From Martelella sp. NC20 (GTDB taxonomy: Bacteria; Pseudomonadota; Alphaproteobacteria; Rhizobiales; Rhizobiaceae): DNA of 64,000 bases. The translations under genes and the position numbers were made by a program. Under the pieces are notes generated by a model. The model was not told the DNA's origin. It made no database searches and saw nothing but the letters and a program-made list of their open reading frames with translations. Shown here one piece after another: positions 7,756 to 14,691 of the stretch. Every line of letters starts with the position of its first letter. The first letter of the stretch is position 1. Where the stretch lies: positions 726,501-790,500 of the forward strand of contig NZ_CP054861.1 of NCBI RefSeq assembly GCF_013459645.1, given 5' to 3'.

Positions 7756-8999
7756 TGGTAGAGCCGCTCAAGCCACCGAAACGCAAGAACCCGCTCGCGC
7801 GGACCTGGCAGCAGGCCCTTCCGCCCGCAGCTCGCAGCCGCTCGGCGCAATTGCTGACCCAGGCGGCGGCCGAAGGCCGGTTCGCGCTGCAACGCTGCGC
7901 GGAATGCCAGAATTATGTCTATCCTCCTCGCGAGGTCTGCCCCAATTGCCTGTCGGTCGATCTGGCGCTGACCGATGCCCCCGATGGCGGCGTGATTGTC
8001 TCCGAAACCACCACCCACGTGACCTCGGACAGCTATTTCCGCGAGCGGATGCCCTGGCGGATCGGCATGGTGAAGCTTGACTGCGGCCCGATCGCCGTTG
8101 CGCACCTGCATGGCGACTGCCAGGATGGCGACCGCGTGCGAACGACATTGCAGCTCGACAAATCCGGGCAGGCCGTCTTTTTTGCGATACCGTCCGAACC
8201 CACCCCGAATATGGATCAAGACAGGCAGTGGTACGAAATGGTTGCGAAACCCCAATTCCGCCGCGTGCTGGTGACCAACGGCCGTTCCGCCATCGGTCAG
8301 GCCGTGGCAAACGCCCTGGCCGAGACCGGAGCGACCGTCTATGTCGGCATTGCCGAACCCTGGAAGCCCTTTCCCGGCGAAGAAAGGCTGCGCGCGGCCG
8401 AGCACAAGATCGTTCCGCTCGACGCCCCGGACGAGCGGTCGGTTCGCGAACTGGCGGCCGATATCGGCGGCAAGATCGATATTCTGGTCAATACGTCGGA
8501 ATTCATCCGCCCGGGCGGTCTCCTGGACCGCAGCCGCACCACCGTCATCCGCGATGAGATGGAACAGCTCTATCTGGGCTTCGTCAACCTCGCCCAGGCC
8601 TTCGGCCCGGCCATGCTGGGGCGCGGCGCGGACCAGCTCAACAGCGCTGCCGCCTGGGTGAACATCTTCTCCGTTCATGCCCTCGCCAACTGGTCGGCAT
8701 TCGGCACCCACTCCGCCGCGGAGGCAGCCTGCCTTTCGCTTTCGCATTGCCTGCGCGGCGAACTGCGCGGCGGCGGGGTGCGCGTGGTCAACCTGTTCAC
8801 CGGGCCAACCGACACGGAATGGTTCCAGACCCTGCCCCCGCCGAAGGTCGCGCCCAAGGCGCTCGCCAGCGCCGTGATCACCGCTCTCAACAAGGGCGTC
8901 GAGGAGATGTTCGTAGGCGATGTCGCCAATGAGATCCGCCAAAACCTCGTCGACAACCCGAAGAGCGTTGAGCGCGAATTCACCAATCGGCACACCTGA
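7755..8999 (+). CDS. DUF35 Zn-ribbon/OB-fold protein fused to a degenerate SDR domain
   Basis: The protein has 414 residues and two parts. Residues 40-150 form a DUF35 module: a zinc ribbon with Cys48, Cys51, Cys62 and Cys65 (CAEC and CPNC), then an OB-fold ending near FFAIPSEP. Residues 169-400 form a short-chain dehydrogenase-like domain. The cofactor loop, normally TGxxxGIG, reads TNGRSAIG, and the catalytic Tyr and Lys of YxxxK are His319 and Glu323, although Ser306 is kept. The SDR part is therefore probably inactive or altered, perhaps structural like the inactive subunit of BbsCD. DUF35 proteins partner thiolase-like enzymes, and the upstream gene encodes one with a one-base overlap. 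The fusion suggests that a dehydrogenase-like scaffold is tied to the cleavage enzyme. Confidence 0.84.
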   Translation: MVEPLKPPKRKNPLARTWQQALPPAARSRSAQLLTQAAAEGRFALQRCAECQNYVYPPREVCPNCLSVDLALTDAPDGGVIVSETTTHVTSDSYFRERMPWRIGMVKLDCGPIAVAHLHGDCQDGDRVRTTLQLDKSGQAVFFAIPSEPTPNMDQDRQWYEMVAKPQFRRVLVTNGRSAIGQAVANALAETGATVYVGIAEPWKPFPGEERLRAAEHKIVPLDAPDERSVRELAADIGGKIDILVNTSEFIRPGGLLDRSRTTVIRDEMEQLYLGFVNLAQAFGPAMLGRGADQLNSAAAWVNIFSVHALANWSAFGTHSAAEAACLSLSHCLRGELRGGGVRVVNLFTGPTDTEWFQTLPPPKVAPKALASAVITALNKGVEEMFVGDVANEIRQNLVDNPKSVEREFTNRHT

Positions 9000-9013
9000 G
9001 TGGAACATCGACA

Positions 9014-9796
9014 ATGGCATTGACCGACCCGACCGAATTTGCAGTTGCGATCGCCTCCGGCGCCCTGCGGATCGTTGACCTCACCTTCACGCTGTCGCCG
9101 GACTTTCCCGTCATGGTGCTGCCGCCGGAACTCGGCCAAGCCGCGCCGGTGCGCATCCGCACCATTTCGCGTTACGACGATGCCGGTCCAGGCTGGTACT
9201 GGAACGAGATTTCGCTGAGCGAACATACCGGCACCCATTTCGACGCGCCGGTCCATTGGCATACCGGCAAGGACCTGCCCAATGGCTCCGTCGACACATT
9301 GCCGATCGAACATATGGTCGCTCCCGCCTGCGTGATCGACTGCTCGGCGGAAGCGGCAGCGGACGACGATTTCCTGCTGACCCGCGAGCATGTGCTCGCC
9401 TGGGAAGACCAGCACGGCAAGATCGAGCCGGGCCAATGGGTGCTGATGCGCACCGACTGGTCGAAGCGTAACTTCCAGGACTACGCCAATCTGAAGGAAG
9501 ACGGCGCACATACCCCCGGCCCGGATGTCGATGTGATGAAATGGCTGGTGGAAGAGCGCGGCATTCTCGGCTTCGGCACCGAAACCATCGGAACAGACTC
9601 GGGACAGGCCACCCATCTCAACCCGCCGCTCCCGGCCCACCATTATCTGCATGGCGCGGGCCGGTACGGGCTGCAATGCCTGTGCAATCTCGACCAGCTG
9701 CCGCCAAGAGGCGCCATCGTCTTCGCCGCGCCCCTGAAGATTCTCAATGGCTCGGGAAGCCCGCTACGGGTTCTCGCGGTCACGCCCGGCCAATAG
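9014..9796 (+). CDS. Cyclase family (kynurenine-formamidase-like) metal-dependent hydrolase
   Basis: This protein of 260 residues belongs to the cyclase/KynB family. The metal and active-site motif HTGTHFDAPVHWHTG gives His71, His75, Asp77 and His81, all conserved. The later FGTETIGTDSGQA stretch is also typical. Members hydrolyse formamides, isatin, or cyclic esters and amides, usually with Zn or Mn. The gene follows the DUF35-SDR fusion by 14 bases and ends the thiolase/DUF35/cyclase operon, which terminates at the strong hairpin at 9841. Isatin-hydrolase or formylkynurenine activity would fit an indole-type substrate, but the sequence alone does not decide this. Confidence 0.85.
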   Translation: MALTDPTEFAVAIASGALRIVDLTFTLSPDFPVMVLPPELGQAAPVRIRTISRYDDAGPGWYWNEISLSEHTGTHFDAPVHWHTGKDLPNGSVDTLPIEHMVAPACVIDCSAEAAADDDFLLTREHVLAWEDQHGKIEPGQWVLMRTDWSKRNFQDYANLKEDGAHTPGPDVDVMKWLVEERGILGFGTETIGTDSGQATHLNPPLPAHHYLHGAGRYGLQCLCNLDQLPPRGAIVFAAPLKILNGSGSPLRVLAVTPGQ

Positions 9797-9840
9797 AGTG
9801 CGGCCGGGAAAGCCACTAAGCGTCACGGAGCGCGCCCCCT

Positions 9841-9881
9841 CTCCATCGTCATGCCGGCCTTGAGCCGGCATGACGATGGAG
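9841..9881. terminator. 18-bp perfect hairpin between convergent genes
   Basis: Positions 9841-9858 and 9864-9881 are perfect reverse complements around a 5-base CTTGA loop. It lies between the ends of the cyclase gene and the EthD-like gene and could end transcription from both sides. There is no clear T-run, and sequences of this form also occur as dispersed repeats in alphaproteobacteria. Confidence 0.65.
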
Positions 9882-9907
9882 TTTGAGGAGGACTTGGTCA
9901 GCAAGTC

Positions 9908-9941
9908 GAGCATTTCCGGTTTTGACCGTAAAACGCTCTAC
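9908..9941. repeat. Hyphomicrobiales-type intergenic repeat copy
   Basis: The sequence begins GAGCATTTCCGG and ends AAACGCTCTA, a short relative of the repeats at 6160-6262. It runs to the 3' end of the EthD-like gene. Confidence 0.55.
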
Positions 9942-10645
9942 GGCAAAAACTCCTGCGTCGTCAGGGGATAATGCGCATTGCCGCCGGTGAAGGGCGGGAA
10001 CGCGACGAAATCGGCGCGCATTTCCTCGCGCACCGGCGAGTTCAGCGCGGCGACCAGATCCTCGGCGCTATCGAACACGACCTTGTTGCGTTGCATATGG
10101 TCGACCCTGGGCCATGGCAGGAAACCCAGCCAGTCCATTCGCGAGCACACTTCCGCTTCCCGAACGTTGGGAAATTTCGCCATGATCGGCGGATGTTCGC
10201 GCACATAGTGGTCGAGCCAGGCATTCAGATCCTCGGCGGGGCCGGGATAATGCACAAGATAGGTGCAGAACGGATCGGTCTCGGGCCGACCGCGCACCGG
10301 ATCGGGCACCGCGAAGCGCCGCACGATCATGGCCTGCTGCTCAGCCTCGGCGGCGGCGAGATCGGGCAGGGTCTGCGGCAATGCCAGTTGCTGGAGGTGG
10401 CCGTCGCGCGCGACCGCGCTCTCCAGATGCGCGATTTCATCGAAATAGAGCTGCAGCGCCAGTTGGGGCGGCGCGTCGCCGCCGGGATAATGCTGCCCCG
10501 CGCTCTGGTCGGCGTGATACACAAGCCCACGCCTCAGATTTGGCGTGGAGCGCACGATAGCGCCAACCCTCTCCAGAGTTGCGCGATCCAATTCCCTGCC
10601 GGGATCGTTACGGTCGAAGAAAGACAGAAAGTAGGCAAAGCGCAT
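9938..10645 (-). CDS. EthD-like domain protein
   Basis: The protein is 235 residues long. The C-terminal half carries an EthD-type ferredoxin-like domain pattern (YLVHYPGPAEDLNAWLDHYV followed by REHPPIMAKFPNV), and the N-terminal half looks like a diverged second copy starting at MRFAYFLSFF. EthD-like proteins occur in aromatic and ether degradation clusters, and a few are decarboxylases, dehydratases or cyclases. A longer frame starts at 10732 but would overlap the divergent gene and its operator; the ATG at 10645, with GGGAG upstream, is preferred. It shares a divergent promoter region with the oxidoreductase at 10731. Biochemical function is unknown. Confidence 0.68.
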   Translation of the reverse strand: MRFAYFLSFFDRNDPGRELDRATLERVGAIVRSTPNLRRGLVYHADQSAGQHYPGGDAPPQLALQLYFDEIAHLESAVARDGHLQQLALPQTLPDLAAAEAEQQAMIVRRFAVPDPVRGRPETDPFCTYLVHYPGPAEDLNAWLDHYVREHPPIMAKFPNVREAEVCSRMDWLGFLPWPRVDHMQRNKVVFDSAEDLVAALNSPVREEMRADFVAFPPFTGGNAHYPLTTQEFLP

Positions 10646-10697
10646 CGATTTCTCCCGGCGGACCAAGTTGACAGGCCGCATGATGTGCGACACATAT

Positions 10698-10715
10698 TGT
10701 TTTATTCCTAAAACA
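10698..10715. promoter_or_regulatory. Palindromic operator between the EthD-like gene and oxidoreductase gene
   Basis: TGTTTTATTCCTAAAACA is an inverted repeat of 7-base arms around 4 bases. It lies in the short divergent region and differs from the ATTTTATATATAAAAT family, so a second regulator may act here. Confidence 0.45.
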
Positions 10716-10730
10716 TATCCCCGGTGAACC

Positions 10731-11663
10731 ATGCGCGCAATAAGATATGACTCCTATGGCGACCCGGATGTGCTGGAGATGGCCGAGATTGCCGATCCCC
10801 GGCCGGGCCCCGGCGAGGTGCTGGTAGGCCTCAAGGCGGCGAGCGTCATTCCCGCCGACTGGAAAGTGCGCGCGGGCATGCTGCAGAGCATGCTCCCCAT
10901 CAGCCTGCCGAAAATACCCGGTCGCGACGGCGCCGGTATCGTGCTCGAGCTCGGGGAAGGCGTGGACTACGCAAGCGTCGGCGATGCGGTGTGCGTTGTC
11001 GCGCAACATGCCGAAGACGGCACCTATGCCGAAAAGATCGTGCGCAATCAGGACACCATCGTCGCCATGCCCGAAACGCTGGAGTTCGGCGAGGCGGCAT
11101 CGCTGATGCATGCGGGCATCTGCGCCTGGATATGCCTGGTGGAGACCGCGGATCTGCAAGCCGGCGCGCGCATTCTGGTGCATGCCGGCGCCGGTGCGAC
11201 CGGAGGCCTCGCCATTCAGCTCGCCCATCATCTCGGGTGCCACGTGACGACCACCTGCCGCGCGGCGAATGCCGACTATGTCACCGCCATGGGCGCCGAT
11301 GGCGTGGTTGCCTACGACAGGGAAGACTTTACCACGATCGAGGAGCCCTTCGACGTCGTCCTCGACCTGATCGGCGGCGAGGTGCACCGCCGTTCATACG
11401 AGGTTCTGAAGCGCGGCGGCCACATGGTGTGCCTGCGCGCCGAGCCTTTCGAAGACCAGTCCGAGCGCTACGGCGTCCGGCTCAGCATACCCCACATCCA
11501 CGACAGCCAATATGCGCTTGAAGCGGTGGCGAAGCTGGCGCGCGAAGGCGTGTTTCGTCCGCAGGTGGCCCATCGCCTGCCCCTTGCGCAGGCAGACGAG
11601 GCGCACCGGATGATGGAGGCGGGCAAGGTGTCGCGCGGCCGCATCGTTCTCGACATCGCCTGA
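10731..11663 (+). CDS. Quinone-oxidoreductase-like zinc-independent MDR alcohol dehydrogenase
   Basis: The protein has 310 residues and belongs to the medium-chain dehydrogenase/reductase superfamily, QOR-like group. The N-terminal GroES-like domain carries VIPADWKVRAG and PGRDGAGIVLE. The Rossmann domain carries the nucleotide loop HAGAGATGGLAIQLAHHLG. The Cys ligands of zinc enzymes are absent, which fits an NAD(P)H-dependent quinone or enone reductase. It is divergent from the EthD-like gene, with a palindromic operator between them, and ends at the 11771 hairpin. It probably reduces an enone or quinone in the same pathway; the substrate is unknown. Confidence 0.86.
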   Translation: MRAIRYDSYGDPDVLEMAEIADPRPGPGEVLVGLKAASVIPADWKVRAGMLQSMLPISLPKIPGRDGAGIVLELGEGVDYASVGDAVCVVAQHAEDGTYAEKIVRNQDTIVAMPETLEFGEAASLMHAGICAWICLVETADLQAGARILVHAGAGATGGLAIQLAHHLGCHVTTTCRAANADYVTAMGADGVVAYDREDFTTIEEPFDVVLDLIGGEVHRRSYEVLKRGGHMVCLRAEPFEDQSERYGVRLSIPHIHDSQYALEAVAKLAREGVFRPQVAHRLPLAQADEAHRMMEAGKVSRGRIVLDIA

Positions 11664-11770
11664 CCGCTCCGGCCATTCCTCGGCGGGCAAATCACATCTT
11701 GTGGCTGGCTGACCCCTGCGCTTCATGAGCGCCCTTGTGTCAAAGAACGAGGAATAGCCCTGGGAAAAGT

Positions 11771-11800
11771 ACGTCCGGTGAACCCGTGTTCACCGGACGT
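11771..11800. terminator. 13-bp perfect hairpin between convergent genes
   Basis: Arms ACGTCCGGTGAAC and GTTCACCGGACGT enclose a CCGT loop. It stands between the convergent oxidoreductase and maleate isomerase genes and would suit a bidirectional terminator, though no T-run follows. Confidence 0.6.
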
Positions 11801-11860
11801 GCGCTGGATCATCGGGTTGTCGAAAAACCGGATTCCACTTTTTCGCCCGATGCTCTAGCT
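11801..11860. repeat. Hyphomicrobiales-type intergenic repeat copy
   Basis: The stretch contains ATCGGGTTGTCGAAAAACCG and CTTTTTCGCCCGATGCTCTA, an imperfect dyad of the dispersed family described at 6160. It overlaps the stop of the maleate isomerase gene. Confidence 0.55.
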
Positions 11861-12619
11861 GTATTTGCCCGAAAGCAGCGCGCCCGCGTTCGGAACGCGG
11901 GCCTCGAGGCCGAGGCTCTTGAGCATCTGATGCGTTGTAGCAACCGATGCCGACAGAACCGGGATGCCGCACTCGTCCTCGACCTTCTGGATCGCGGCAA
12001 GGGATGGCATCTGCACGCAGGCGGACAGCACCAGCGCGTCGATGTTCTTCAGATTGACCTTCTTGTAGATGTCGAGAAGGTTGTCGGTGTTCTGTCTGGA
12101 CACCTCGAGATTGTCCGGAATCTCGAGCGCGACATAGTCGCTGACCTCGATCTCCTCGCTCTCGATGTAGTCGGCCACCATCTGGGTGAGCGGCTTCATG
12201 TAGGGCGCAACGATCGAAATGCGCTTCGCCCCCATCAGGTGCAGCGCATCGACGAGCGCACCCGCCGAACTGACCACTGGCGCGGGATGCCCGTTGTCCA
12301 CGGTCAGCTTGTGCAGGCGGGCCTGGCTTTCGCGGTGGTAGCCCTTGCCCATCGCCATGATGGCCACGAGGCAGGCATAACCCATCACGTCCACGGCGGC
12401 GTCGGACAGTTCCAGGGCGCACCTGTCACTGTCGCAGTCCATCGCCTTCAGTTCCTCGGCTGTCACCTTCTTCATGCGCATGCGCGATGAATGAAAGGAG
12501 AAGCGCTCCGGCAGTATCTGCTCGCGGGCGCGCAGCATTGCCGGGATCTCCCGTTCCATCGTCAGGTTCGACGACGGAACGATCTGGCCGATCTTGATGG
12601 TGTCGTTGAGGTTTTCCAT
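11855..12619 (-). CDS. Maleate cis-trans isomerase (Asp/Glu racemase superfamily)
   Basis: The 254-residue protein converts maleate to fumarate without a cofactor. The N-terminal GQIVPSSNLTMEREIP stretch is typical of maleate isomerases. The two active-site cysteines are visible as Cys83 (GYACLVAIMA) and Cys201 (VLSACVQMPS), so both halves of the racemase-like active site are intact. The ATG at 12619 lies five bases after the upstream FAH-family gene and fits the family length; an upstream extension to 12706 has arginine-rich non-family sequence. As last gene of the nitrilase/dioxygenase/hydrolase operon it turns the maleate released from maleylpyruvate into fumarate for the TCA cycle. The symbol nicE belongs to the nicotinate pathway and is not implied. 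Confidence 0.88.
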   Translation of the reverse strand: MENLNDTIKIGQIVPSSNLTMEREIPAMLRAREQILPERFSFHSSRMRMKKVTAEELKAMDCDSDRCALELSDAAVDVMGYACLVAIMAMGKGYHRESQARLHKLTVDNGHPAPVVSSAGALVDALHLMGAKRISIVAPYMKPLTQMVADYIESEEIEVSDYVALEIPDNLEVSRQNTDNLLDIYKKVNLKNIDALVLSACVQMPSLAAIQKVEDECGIPVLSASVATTHQMLKSLGLEARVPNAGALLSGKYS

Positions 12620-12624
12620 GACGC

Positions 12625-13539
12625 TCAACCGATCCTGACGACGGGATTGCGCAGCACGCCGATGCCATCCACGCCGCACTCGATGACGTCGCCAGGCCAC
12701 ATCCATTCCTGCGGATCGCGGCCGGCGCCCACGCCGGACGGCGTGCCGGTGGCGATGATGTCGCCGGGCTCGAGCGTCATGCCGCTCGAAAGGTCGGAGA
12801 TAAGGGTCGGAATGTCGAACAGCAGGTGCTTGGTGTTGGACCGCTGCTTTTCTTCGCCATTCTTCTTCAGCCAGAGATCGAGATTATGCGGGTCGGCAAT
12901 ATCGTCGGCCGTCACGATCATCGGTCCGAACGGGCAATAGGTGTCCTGCCCCTTGGAAAAGATCCACTGGCCGGCGCGACGGTTGTCGCGGGCGGAGACG
13001 TCGTTGATGACCGAATAGCCGAAGACATGGCTCATCGCATCGTCCTTGGCGATCCGCGTCGCGCGCTTGCCGATGATCACGGCCAGTTCGACTTCCCAGT
13101 CAAGCTGCTGAGTCATTGCGGCATTGTGCTGGATGGCCTCGCCGTCAGCGATCACCGCGGTCGGCGGCTTGGAGAAGACCACGGGCTGCTTGGGGAGGTC
13201 CTTCGACGTATCCAGCGACTTCGCCGATTCCGCGACATGTTCGACATAGTTGAGGCCGATGCCGAAGATGTTCTTGCGCGGGCGCGGGATCGGCGCCAGC
13301 AGCTTGACGTTCTCAAGCGGCACCGCGATCCCGGGCGGGCGGGCGCCGTCGGTCTCCTTCAGGGCGGACCGGAGCGCGGCCAGGGCGTCGGGGCCCTGGT
13401 CGATCAGTTCCAGCATCGAACCGGCGAAAAGTTCGCCGACCACCGCGCCGAGGCCTTCAACGTCGATGACGAGGCCATCCTGGACGACGCCCAGGCGGCC
13501 CTCCGCGGACACGTGTCCGCGATAGGTTACCAATTTCAT
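12625..13539 (-). CDS. Fumarylacetoacetate hydrolase family protein, probable maleylpyruvate hydrolase
   Basis: This FAH-family enzyme has 304 residues. The metal-binding residues are visible as Glu149 and Glu151 (DWEVELAVIIGK) and Asp180 (SVINDVSARD). The GIGLNYVEH stretch near residue 94 and the GDIIATGTPSGVG stretch near the C-terminus are typical. The position decides the role: it lies 15 bases downstream of a gentisate-dioxygenase-type gene and five bases before a maleate isomerase gene. That order fits hydrolysis of maleylpyruvate to pyruvate and maleate, rather than isomerisation followed by fumarylpyruvate hydrolysis. No glutathione-dependent maleylpyruvate isomerase gene is seen nearby, which supports this. 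The exact substrate remains inference. Confidence 0.85.
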   Translation of the reverse strand: MKLVTYRGHVSAEGRLGVVQDGLVIDVEGLGAVVGELFAGSMLELIDQGPDALAALRSALKETDGARPPGIAVPLENVKLLAPIPRPRKNIFGIGLNYVEHVAESAKSLDTSKDLPKQPVVFSKPPTAVIADGEAIQHNAAMTQQLDWEVELAVIIGKRATRIAKDDAMSHVFGYSVINDVSARDNRRAGQWIFSKGQDTYCPFGPMIVTADDIADPHNLDLWLKKNGEEKQRSNTKHLLFDIPTLISDLSSGMTLEPGDIIATGTPSGVGAGRDPQEWMWPGDVIECGVDGIGVLRNPVVRIG

Positions 13540-13554
13540 AATTAAGTCCTTAAC

Positions 13555-14676
13555 TTAGTTCGTTTTCACGACCTGGTGACCGTCGTTTTCGTTCAGGCCC
13601 TGCTCGGCGTAGAAACCCAGCTTGGTCATGGTCGGCAGGTCGTTGAACTGGAACAGGCAGGCATCGTCGCCGGAGGACGTGTTGCAGTGTTCGTGCCACA
13701 TCCATGCCGGAACGCAGAAGATATCCTTCTCCTTCCAGTCGAAGCGCTGACCATTGATGACCGAATAGCCCTCACCCTTGGCAACCTGATAGATGGCATT
13801 GCCGGTGTGGCGGTGCGCCTTGGTGTGCTCGGAAGGACGCAGGAGCTGCATCGCCGCGCCCATGGTGAGCATCGGATCGCCACCTGTGGTCGGGTTGGTA
13901 TAGCGCATGATCACGCCGTCATAGGGCGAACCATCGGTTACCTTGGCATAGTTCAGCAGGGCCTCGTATGTCGGCTCCCAGCGATACTGCATCAGGGGCG
14001 AATACGGCTTGTCCCACTTATCCATGAGCGGAAGAAGCCCGGGACCGCCATAGGTCAGCGGGCTGTCGTTCACCGGCAGGTCGGTGGTCTGGTAATCGTC
14101 CGGGTGAACCGCATAGAAATTGGCTTCCAGGGCATTGGTCAGCGGAATATCGAGCCCGTCCTGCCACATGCTGGTTTCGCCGTCCTCGGCAATGCCATGT
14201 TCGTGCCAGGTGCCGTTCGGGGTGATGACGAAATCACGGGCGCCGAGATTGATCTTGTGGCCATCCACGATCGTGTAGGCGCCGGCGCCTTCCATGATGA
14301 AGCGCAGGGCCGAGGCGGCGTGCTTGTGCGCGCCTGCCCGCTCGCCCGGCCGCATCACCTGAATGCCGGAGAACAGCCAGCCGCAGGCGGCGCTGACTTC
14401 GGTGCGCTTGGGGTTGAGCAGATAGACCACGCGCCGGCCGGCGTCTTCGGGGCGAACCAGGTCGAGCGCGCGCAGGACCTGATCACGCAGTTCCGAGTTC
14501 TTCCAGAGAACCGGAGCCGAAGCCGGCGTCGGCTGCCAGGGTTCGATCGAGTTGGCGACCGTCCACAGGGCGCCCGTGTCGAGCTTGGCAAGATCATTGT
14601 AGTAGGCTTCGAGTTCCGCATTGTCCTTGACGCGGGCGCGGCCCAGAATGTCATCGCTTTGTACTGCATCAGTCAT
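13555..14676 (-). CDS. Gentisate 1,2-dioxygenase-type bicupin ring-cleaving dioxygenase
   Basis: The 373-residue protein is a bicupin of the gentisate/salicylate/1-hydroxy-2-naphthoate dioxygenase family, which cleaves the aromatic ring next to a carboxylate using Fe(II) and oxygen. The first cupin has His117 and His119 (AHKHAASALRF) and His158 and His160 (WHEHG). The second cupin also keeps His288, His290, His328 and His330 (KAHRHTG, WHEHC), whereas several relatives lose these. YTNPTTGGDPM is a typical stretch. It is co-directional with nitrilase upstream (15 bases) and an FAH hydrolase downstream (15 bases). Downstream enzymes fit a maleylpyruvate product, so gentisate is the best guess; salicylate or a substituted hydroxybenzoate cannot be excluded. 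Confidence 0.88.
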   Translation of the reverse strand: MTDAVQSDDILGRARVKDNAELEAYYNDLAKLDTGALWTVANSIEPWQPTPASAPVLWKNSELRDQVLRALDLVRPEDAGRRVVYLLNPKRTEVSAACGWLFSGIQVMRPGERAGAHKHAASALRFIMEGAGAYTIVDGHKINLGARDFVITPNGTWHEHGIAEDGETSMWQDGLDIPLTNALEANFYAVHPDDYQTTDLPVNDSPLTYGGPGLLPLMDKWDKPYSPLMQYRWEPTYEALLNYAKVTDGSPYDGVIMRYTNPTTGGDPMLTMGAAMQLLRPSEHTKAHRHTGNAIYQVAKGEGYSVINGQRFDWKEKDIFCVPAWMWHEHCNTSSGDDACLFQFNDLPTMTKLGFYAEQGLNENDGHQVVKTN

Positions 14677-14691
14677 GGCTTCAACCTCTCC

